Below, piece by piece: positions 7,401 through 12,686 of a stretch of 12,686 nucleotides of DNA. How positions within the stretch are numbered: the first letter of the stretch is position 1; every line of letters begins with the position of its first letter. The stretch comes from Proteiniphilum sp. UBA4084 (lineage in GTDB: Bacteria > Bacteroidota > Bacteroidia > Bacteroidales > Dysgonomonadaceae): contig DFYK01000115.1 in the NCBI GenBank assembly GCA_002383605.1, forward strand, positions 1-12,686, in the 5' to 3' direction. The notes beneath the pieces are model-generated. The model was not told where the DNA came from. It did not search any database and saw only the letters and a list, made by a program, of their open reading frames with translations. A program made the translations under genes and the position numbers.

Positions 7401-8619
7401 CATTCACATCAAATGCGTCATATTTCCTGCTATTCTCTTCTGCAGCTACGGTGTACCAATCCTCATTCAGTTGTACAATGCCTCTTTTCCCTGTGGGTTC
7501 AGGCTCAGGGAAACGGAGTTTCGACCTTCCCTTAGGCTCTGAAACGGCCACAGCAATTCCACGCTGGTCATGCTCGTTCACGGCACAATAGAAGTGATAA
7601 ACCACTCCTTCATGGTTTATCAGGCATGATTTATGCGCAAACAGGTTGTCATAATCTTTTGAAGGAATGATCAGATCCTCTCCTGTCCAGTCTGTCCAGT
7701 TCACCAGATCATAGGATGCGGCAAACGTATTGTAGGCCTTATATTTTCTATCCGCACGAAATGCGCCGAAGTAAAACATCACATACAGATCATCCATCTT
7801 CTGGATGTGTGCATCGCCGGTGATTCCCTCTTCGTGAGAAAGGACCGGATTGCCCGGGTATCGCTCCCAGTTGACCATATCATCAGAATAGGCAATACCT
7901 ACCCTCTCGGCCTTGATATTATTTTGGGGATTGATGCCGCCTGCGTTGTAAAACATGACAAACGGCTTCCCAAAGGTTTCGTTATCATCACGGAATGCAC
8001 TGCTCTTATACTGAATAATATTTTCAAACCATTGGGCATCTTTATCCTCGGGCGACATGGCCGGCTCATCAAAAGCCTTCCACTCGTGCGCTACGGTGGG
8101 ATCTTTTTCCGTATAAGCAACACCGATCTTCAGAGGCCCCGTCTCGTAGCCAGTCTCCGCGCCCCCGATATAGGTCATCCAGTATTTGTCGTCGTAGCTG
8201 TTCAGCTCGTAGCTGCCGCCCCAGTGATGGTCGATCAGCGAAGGATATCCTCCCCGCTGGTCCTCATCCCACTTACCGTCACGAAAAGAGAGCACCCTGC
8301 CCAGGGTCTTCCACTCCAGCAGATTGTCGCTTTCGGCTAGCCACGTTTCGTAACCCCGACCATCTTTCCCCGATTTGCCATCGTACCGCAGATAGGTCAT
8401 ATACCATTTGTCGCCCCTTCGGAATACCGTCGGGCAGTCCATTTTCTCATTGTTGCTCTGCGGTGCAATCACCAGTCCATATTTATGGGGAGTCTTTACC
8501 TCCTCATACACCGCCTTCATCCGTGATGGTGGAACAGCCTTTCCGGAGGAGGATACTTTGCACCCCAGAGAAGTTAAAAAGATGAGGAGTGCAGTTAAAC
8601 TAATTTTGATTCTATTCAT
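4408..8619 (-). CDS. Dual-catalytic lipoprotein: GH137-like beta-L-arabinofuranosidase plus GH2 beta-glucuronidase, with malectin and CBM-like tails
   Basis: A 1403-residue protein. Residues 1-20 are a lipoprotein signal (LTSLGC, Cys20) with no acidic export signal after the cysteine, so an inward-facing outer-membrane anchor is likely. Residues about 40-365 form a five-bladed-propeller-type glycosidase domain (repeated W/Y-rich blades such as WYMTYLRYD, YWMTYIGG, FVMFYNAGG, YVMFYFGAF and YHFYCAV); Glu155, Glu159 and Glu238 are candidate catalytic acids. Residues about 385-960 are a complete GH2 unit: jelly roll, Ig-like domain, then TIM barrel with acid/base Glu780 (WGLQNES) and nucleophile Glu848 (NGEYGAWR). 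NYKG at 925-928 fits the NxKG carboxylate-binding motif of beta-glucuronidases. An Ig-like domain (about 965-1040), a malectin-like domain (about 1060-1238), a Pro/Ser linker and a CBM6/35-like sandwich (about 1278-1403) follow. The order matches my memory of BT0996, which acts on two different RG-II side chains. It starts 14 bp after the GH138 gene, so the two are likely co-transcribed. The GH2 part is firm; the GH137 assignment is inference. Confidence 0.88.
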   Translation of the reverse strand: MNRIKISLTALLIFLTSLGCKVSSSGKAVPPSRMKAVYEEVKTPHKYGLVIAPQSNNEKMDCPTVFRRGDKWYMTYLRYDGKSGKDGRGYETWLAESDNLLEWKTLGRVLSFRDGKWDEDQRGGYPSLIDHHWGGSYELNSYDDKYWMTYIGGAETGYETGPLKIGVAYTEKDPTVAHEWKAFDEPAMSPEDKDAQWFENIIQYKSSAFRDDNETFGKPFVMFYNAGGINPQNNIKAERVGIAYSDDMVNWERYPGNPVLSHEEGITGDAHIQKMDDLYVMFYFGAFRADRKYKAYNTFAASYDLVNWTDWTGEDLIIPSKDYDNLFAHKSCLINHEGVVYHFYCAVNEHDQRGIAVAVSEPKGRSKLRFPEPEPTGKRGIVQLNEDWYTVAAEENSRKYDAFDVNGDWKRVNIPHNWDDYHGYRQHLHGNRHGNAWYKKEFRLPEYDGDKRFFIRFEGVGTYATVTLNGKNFGRHPGGRTTFTLDVTDAVNRGGNNVLTVKAEHPSMITDMPWVCGGCSSEWGFSEGSQPMGIFRPVVMEVVDKVRIEPFGVHIWNSDTRYLHIETELKNYGNSPETVEFVTRLNDDNGVAVFRLSEMVTLEPGETKIISQVSPKLENVHLWSNSDPYLYKLASVLKRGGTTTDEVTTPYGIRTISWPVLRNDGDPTFRLNGNSLFLNGTAEYEHRFGQSHAFSKEEIRARVNMMKDAGFNAFRDAHQPHNLYYKELLDKEGIMFWPQFSAHIWYDTPAFRENFKNLLRQWIKERRNAPSVIMWGLQNESVLPKEFAEECAEIIREMDPTASKQRVIVTCNGGSGTDGNVVQNWSGTYGGDPDNYAEELKNQLLNGEYGAWRSIDLHTEGVFDQDGVWSEDRMYQLMEKKVRLGEEAKESAIGQFQWIFNSHDNPGRRHPDEGYRVIDKVGPVNYKGLLTTWGEPLDVYYMYRANYASPESDPMVYIVSHTWSDRWSSPGVKDGIRVFSNCDEVELFNDVKSVSLGRKKRGPKGTHFIWNKVDIKYNVLYAVGYVDGKPIAEDCIVLDHLPESPRFGSLYDDAGPILKGEEGYHYIYRVNSGGDAYRDEYGQVWSADIAKKSDKHWGSTSWADQFEPINRYQGSQRYTDDPIKGTRDWGLFGQFRYGRHELAYHFPLSDGEYRVELYFTEAWYGTGGIRDGEGYRVFDVALNDSVYIRDLDLWAESGHDRALKQVLDATVQGGELKISFPQVKAGQALISAIAIASRNQDIRPADPSPSDGWSWSKIEKVVKTPVEALPAGDDGRQAMVYPAEDAKIAGEIEINKVKDRVSLDFTGSSPGSISWDVSTGVANIYAFRFSYMNVSNSPKEMRFRLVAADGTILKDDRITFPVAPEKWRTLSTSTNGFINAGHYRVILSSENMKGLNLSSLTVQ

Positions 8620-8633
8620 CCCGGCGTAATCAA

Positions 8634-11366
8634 TTAATAAAAGAGCCAGTCTACTGTTTCACTGGCATCGTCATCTGTGATCCCCGCATTTCTGGGGGAT
8701 ACCTCCGAAGTGGTAAAGCCCAGCACCAGCAGTGCACCCTTTCCAAGATTAAGGGTGTGCCTGCCCGGAGAAAATGAATAAGTGTGTACATTCAGTGCCG
8801 GCATACCCGATAACTGAACCGCGTTCAGCAGTACAGGATCGGCCTGGCCATACAGATTGGCAGAAGCATCTGTTTCCAGCGTCGGTGCTTTCGCATACGC
8901 GCTCTGATCATCCCTGAAATATCCGATCAGCAATTTCACGGAACCGGCTGTTTCAAATTCAAGGATCGTCCCGTTTTCTCTTTGAGAAGCCGCATCCAGC
9001 CTGAATGCCTTCATATGCTGTAATTCAGTTGCCATCTCTTCAACGACCGACTCACCTCCTGCCTGTATTCTCTGTCCCTTTGTCAAGGCCACCTGTTCCG
9101 CTTTTGGGCTGATAATTTTTACCTCTGCAGGTATAAGTGGCAACACATGCGCACCGCTCTTCCCCTGCTTGTCGGACTTCAGCAATTGAATATTCTCCCT
9201 GAAATTATGTAGTTCCTTCTCATAATGTGGCAGTAGCTCTGCCCAGGTTTTATTTTTACCGTCATCGCCTCCAATGGGTATCCTCCTTTGTGCTGTCTGC
9301 AAGCTGTTGGCGTAATAATAGGCATCTTTTGTCAGCTCCACCAGCTTTCTGTAGTGCTCTAGGCTCTCCTCCAGAAGCGGCTGAGCCTCATCCAGGAATT
9401 TGATATCTTTGCTGTACTGGTAGTCAAGAACCTTTTCGGCAGCTCTTACCTTGAGGTTGAAGAAGTAAGCAAACTCCCTGTAAGCATATACATCATTCCG
9501 CAGACGCAGAAACTCATCCCTGTTCCTTGTGACATTTTTCTCTGCCTTGTCTATGGCTGCTACTGCCAGATCACCATGTCTCACAGCCTCATCCACAATC
9601 TGCGACGGCAACTCACCCCTGTGCGGTATATTTTTCCACTTTCTCTCCACATACTCAATCAGCTTTTCTCCTTCGGGTCCGCACGACTCATAAAAGCCGG
9701 GATATATTTTATATTTGTAGGGATTGACCAGCTGACTCATAAACATCCCCAGCAGCAAGGTCTGCCTGTTTCCCTCGGTGATGCCAAACCTTCTGAGCAA
9801 CTTGGGAGATATTTCACCAATCTGCTCATAGGCTTCCAGAATATCGGCCGATTTACCCCCGGCGCCATAGTACTTATCAAGCTGACTGCTCCAGTAAGAT
9901 ATCTCCTGGTTTCTTTCCCTATTGGCTTTCCAGGCATAACGACCCCATGCCTTGTACCAGATCCAGTCCCTCTCGGTCTGTTTCAGACGCTCCCCTCCGG
10001 GCAGCTTATCAGCCGTGTAGGGCCAGTCCCAGTAGGAAGCCTGCGGATACAAATGCAATCCGTTCGCTCCATGTACCGCATGCATAGCCTGAACCGATTT
10101 CTGTATAAAGTCGGGTGAGCCATACCTGAAAGGTTCCAGGTTGGCCAGTATATGCACATTGTCGATATGAACCGACCCGAGTGAGCTGAGGTTCTGATGA
10201 ATCTGAGACCAGGGCCCGCGGGGTTCATAGGTTGTGAGAGACTCCCCGTTGTATTTGTGCATGGTGTACAGGTTGCTATATATCGGAAGCGCTTCGTCCA
10301 TCACCATTTTGGCATCCGTGTCGTGTGCACGGACAATAATGGGCGGTTCATCGGTACGACCCGATGCTTTCAGTCCATCCCTGACACCCGGGATAACCGT
10401 CTTTGTAAACCATGCCACATCATCCTCGTAGGTAGCCATCGCTTCACCCAGGCAGACCAGCAGACCCACATTGGGATACTTTTCGACGAAAGCAGCGATC
10501 GACTTTTGTGTATAGTCCGCTATCAGCGGCGTGATGGGCCTGTTTCTGTCCTGCGTTTGAATCCCGTAATGTTCAGCAAAAGGCTTGGATACAATGATGT
10601 TATAAAACATCTGTATCACATAGATTCCCCGTTTGTCCGCCTCTTCGGTCAGAAAGGAGAAGATCTCCTCGTTCTTTCTGAATGTCTCCTCATTCACTTC
10701 CAGCGCGAACGGATAATCATCCAGTTTCACCAGCGAAGCAAACGGATGTCCGTTCCACAAATAGAGGGAGTTCATCCGGTTCTCGACAAGCATATCGAGG
10801 TACTCAATCCACACATCCTTGTCGTAGAACCAGGGAAACGTTTCCGGGGTGTAGGGATATTCATACACCGTTCTCCCGGGAAGATAATAAGGTTTTTGAA
10901 GTCCGATGCAGGCACCCCGCATCACCATCTCCGGTGCATCCCATAGCTTCACCGGAAGAGGCTGTCCCTCACTGAGGATATCCGAAAGCTCGTAGCATCC
11001 GTAAAGGGCGCCCGACGGATCCTTGCCATATACCAGCGTGTGATTCCGATCGGTGTCGATGTAAAAACCCTCATTGCCCAAACTATCCGGCAGTGGGAAG
11101 CCCAACTGTCCGGCAAGGGCTACAGCGAGAGAATCTCCTCTTTCCAGTATCCAGTATATTTTTCCGTTATGGTCGCCGGAATTTGCCGATGCAATTTTCT
11201 CAACAATCACTTTATATTTTAAATCTTCCAGCGTGTTTTTCAATCGATCAACTCCAAACAACACTCTCTCCGATGCATGTGGGGTAACACGGATTACCAC
11301 ACTTTCTTTTTTGCAGGAGGCCAGGCTGAGCAGCGCGGCCAGCACAAACAATACACTTATTCTCAT
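8634..11366 (-). CDS. Probable GH138 exo-alpha-galacturonidase (RG-II chain A), lipoprotein
   Basis: A 910-residue protein with a clear lipobox (LASC, Cys18), followed by KKES, so it is probably anchored facing the periplasm. Residues about 23-140 look like the alpha/beta domain that precedes the barrel in GH20 and GH67-type enzymes (GKDPSGALYGCYELSDIL). Residues about 145-480 form a TIM barrel (MRGACIGLQ, WIEYLDMLVENRMNSLYLW, GLLVCLGEAM, IIVRAHDTDA, LYTMHKYNGES). About 490-735 is mainly helical and about 745-910 is a beta-sandwich, so there are four domains. Glu308 (CLGEAM) and Glu375 (YNGES) are the candidate acid/base and nucleophile. They are 67 residues apart, the spacing I recall for Glu294 and Glu361 of the Bacteroides paurosaccharolyticus GH138. 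The known family removes alpha-1,2-linked galacturonic acid from rhamnose in RG-II. A GAGG at 11374-11371, four bases before the ATG, is an unusually good ribosome site for this phylum and supports the start. Its position immediately upstream of the GH137-GH2 gene supports the call. The alternative is an uncharacterised GH20/GH67-like enzyme. Confidence 0.82.
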   Translation of the reverse strand: MRISVLFVLAALLSLASCKKESVVIRVTPHASERVLFGVDRLKNTLEDLKYKVIVEKIASANSGDHNGKIYWILERGDSLAVALAGQLGFPLPDSLGNEGFYIDTDRNHTLVYGKDPSGALYGCYELSDILSEGQPLPVKLWDAPEMVMRGACIGLQKPYYLPGRTVYEYPYTPETFPWFYDKDVWIEYLDMLVENRMNSLYLWNGHPFASLVKLDDYPFALEVNEETFRKNEEIFSFLTEEADKRGIYVIQMFYNIIVSKPFAEHYGIQTQDRNRPITPLIADYTQKSIAAFVEKYPNVGLLVCLGEAMATYEDDVAWFTKTVIPGVRDGLKASGRTDEPPIIVRAHDTDAKMVMDEALPIYSNLYTMHKYNGESLTTYEPRGPWSQIHQNLSSLGSVHIDNVHILANLEPFRYGSPDFIQKSVQAMHAVHGANGLHLYPQASYWDWPYTADKLPGGERLKQTERDWIWYKAWGRYAWKANRERNQEISYWSSQLDKYYGAGGKSADILEAYEQIGEISPKLLRRFGITEGNRQTLLLGMFMSQLVNPYKYKIYPGFYESCGPEGEKLIEYVERKWKNIPHRGELPSQIVDEAVRHGDLAVAAIDKAEKNVTRNRDEFLRLRNDVYAYREFAYFFNLKVRAAEKVLDYQYSKDIKFLDEAQPLLEESLEHYRKLVELTKDAYYYANSLQTAQRRIPIGGDDGKNKTWAELLPHYEKELHNFRENIQLLKSDKQGKSGAHVLPLIPAEVKIISPKAEQVALTKGQRIQAGGESVVEEMATELQHMKAFRLDAASQRENGTILEFETAGSVKLLIGYFRDDQSAYAKAPTLETDASANLYGQADPVLLNAVQLSGMPALNVHTYSFSPGRHTLNLGKGALLVLGFTTSEVSPRNAGITDDDASETVDWLFY

Positions 11367-11436
11367 TTTTCCTCAGCTTCTTATTTTGGGCATTCTTATC
11401 GTTATTAAGCAGGACGGGAAGAAGGCCTTTCTGTAC

Positions 11437-12686
11437 TCAGAATTGATAGGACACAACGACCTCTCCACCCGCTTCAATCCAAATCCTGTAACCATCTCCG
11501 TCGGTTTTCTCAATTTTCCCTATCGTGGTTTTTGGGGTAGATTTACTGCTGAAATAAAGATAACCCGCTCCTGCTGATACCGTCACGCTGATGCGTTTCT
11601 GATCCATCCTGATTTTTATTTCTCCCTCGGGGGTAGGCACAGATCCCTCCATCCATTTTAATCCCCCCAAATGCGGTTTGATGGAGAACTCACTGAACCC
11701 TGCCTTTACGGGCTGAATACCAAGATAATACTTGCCGAGCAAATAGATGGGGCTAGCTCCCCAGGAGTGGCAAAGGCTTTTTCCATAGGGCCGGCCATAC
11801 ATGGCAAGGTGCGCTGCTCCCCGATCTTCGGGGTTATACTTTTCCCAGAAAGAGGTGGCCCCCTCTTTGATCATCCCACCCCAGTAATCTTTCATCTCCT
11901 GCATCACCAGATCATGCTCACCCAGTTCGCATAGAGCTTCCAGCTCATAGAAACGCATGTAGGGTGTGGTGATAGTCATGATGGAATCATTCAGCAACAC
12001 CGATTGCTTGACCGATTGTTTCTGCGCCGGAGCCAGGTAATCATAAAACACCGCAAACATATTGGCATAGCGGGTTATCTGGGACTGCTGCACATTATTC
12101 AAGCGGTTGTGTACCAAAGCCTGCCTTCCCTCATTCCAGAAAGCCGGTATCAGCTTCTCCCGGAGTTCCTTTGCCAGCCTGTCATATTTCGCCTGATCCG
12201 CCTCGTTGCCATTCAATCCCGCGCAAAGCGACATCGTCTCGAGACTCCGGCAGAAGAGCACCTGTTCAAAAGAGAGCTCACCCTGTTTATCCATGTAGCC
12301 GTCAGCCCAGTCGACAAACACCCAGTCGCCGGCAAGCCCTTCCACCATTCCGTTCTCGTTGGTACGACCAAGTACGTACTCCATCAACGACTGCATACGG
12401 GGGTATATCTGTGCGATAAATTGCTTGTCGCCCGAAAACAGATAATAGTCGTAGATCGACAAAAACCAGTAGAAGGTATAATCCATGATCGTGTTGATGT
12501 GGCTGGTCACCGGATCCTTTCCACCCAGAAGCCAGATGGTGTTTTTGACCGTTTGTGAATCAAAAAAGATGTAGTAGTTCATCAGATAACTCTGGTAGGC
12601 ATCGCCGCTCCACACCCACCGGTCGCGTTTGATGCCGTCTATAAAAAATTCCCGTGTGGTGAGTTGCAGCGTATAGGCACTCACAT
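11437..12686 (-). CDS. GH78 alpha-L-rhamnosidase, C-terminal part (5' end outside window)
   Basis: The frame is open to the right edge, so the start, the signal peptide and the N-terminal beta domains lie outside. The visible part begins in the (alpha/alpha)6 catalytic domain. It carries DGIKRDRWVWSGDAY just after the start of the visible part, then repeated helix pairs (MDYTFYWFLSIYDYYL, AGDWVFVDWAD, YANMFAVFYDYL), GATSFWEKY with the probable catalytic base glutamate, and CHSWGASPIYLL, all typical of GH78. About 90 residues of C-terminal beta domain follow. In the first motif the residue usually given as the general acid is Asp rather than Glu (RDR instead of REK), a variant I associate with the DGxKRDR subgroup. 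GH78 enzymes invert and remove terminal alpha-L-rhamnose, which occurs in RG-II, RG-I and plant glycosides. The stop lies 70 bp before the GH138 gene; that gap has no clear terminator or promoter, so co-transcription is likely. The GTG at 12684 is internal and not the start. Confidence 0.93.
   Translation of the reverse strand, partial: VSAYTLQLTTREFFIDGIKRDRWVWSGDAYQSYLMNYYIFFDSQTVKNTIWLLGGKDPVTSHINTIMDYTFYWFLSIYDYYLFSGDKQFIAQIYPRMQSLMEYVLGRTNENGMVEGLAGDWVFVDWADGYMDKQGELSFEQVLFCRSLETMSLCAGLNGNEADQAKYDRLAKELREKLIPAFWNEGRQALVHNRLNNVQQSQITRYANMFAVFYDYLAPAQKQSVKQSVLLNDSIMTITTPYMRFYELEALCELGEHDLVMQEMKDYWGGMIKEGATSFWEKYNPEDRGAAHLAMYGRPYGKSLCHSWGASPIYLLGKYYLGIQPVKAGFSEFSIKPHLGGLKWMEGSVPTPEGEIKIRMDQKRISVTVSAGAGYLYFSSKSTPKTTIGKIEKTDGDGYRIWIEAGGEVVVSYQF

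Noticed and set aside
8620..8633. Possible split of one larger protein into the 910- and 1403-residue genes by a frameshift
   Set aside because: The second gene begins with its own lipoprotein signal and the first ends after a complete C-terminal sandwich, so they are two genes.
11367..11436. Promoter or terminator in the 70-bp gap between the GH78 and GH138 genes
   Set aside because: There is a short palindrome around AAGGCCTT but no stem-loop with a T-run and no TAnnTTTG box; it is best left as an operon-internal gap.

Overview
The window looks like part of a polysaccharide utilization locus (PUL) from a Bacteroidota bacterium. The gut Bacteroidales type is plausible (Bacteroides, Parabacteroides or Dysgonomonadaceae-like), but the genus cannot be read from the sequence. 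The signs are large exported GH2, GH78 and related glycosidases, lipoprotein signals, mostly weak Shine-Dalgarno sequences, A/T-rich leaders and roughly balanced base composition. All genes lie on the minus strand, so transcription runs from high to low coordinates.

In transcription order the layout is: (1) the C-terminal 416 codons of a GH78-type alpha-L-rhamnosidase (12686-11437, start outside the window); (2) a 910-residue lipoprotein best explained as a GH138 alpha-galacturonidase (11366-8634); (3) after only 14 bp, a 1403-residue multi-domain lipoprotein with an N-terminal beta-propeller glycosidase (GH137-like), a complete GH2 module with a glucuronidase-type NxKG motif, a malectin-like domain and a C-terminal CBM6/35-like sandwich (8619-4408); (4) a 120-bp gap holding eight perfect copies of a 7-bp repeat; (5) a 1084-residue LacZ-type GH2 enzyme (4287-1033); (6) after 43 bp, the first 329 codons of another secreted GH2 enzyme that runs off the left edge (989-1). 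Intergenic gaps are 70, 14, 120 and 43 bp. There is no gene-free stretch over 300 bases, and no RNA gene, insertion sequence, CRISPR array, SusC/SusD pair or regulator in the window.

The combination points to breakdown of the side chains of rhamnogalacturonan II (RG-II), the most complex pectin. From memory of the Bacteroides thetaiotaomicron RG-II work, BT0996 is a GH137 beta-L-arabinofuranosidase fused to a GH2 beta-D-glucuronidase, and its neighbour BT0997 is the founding GH138 alpha-galacturonidase. The same pair is adjacent here and is flanked by GH78 and GH2 enzymes as expected for an RG-II locus. The enzymes would take terminal rhamnose, galacturonic acid, glucuronic acid, arabinofuranose and galactose or arabinopyranose off RG-II oligosaccharides, probably in the periplasm or on the inner face of the outer membrane. 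This is inference from motifs and gene order; no database search was possible. Beyond the locus itself, the heptanucleotide tract upstream of the LacZ-type gene and the carbohydrate-binding tail of the fusion enzyme deserve the most attention.
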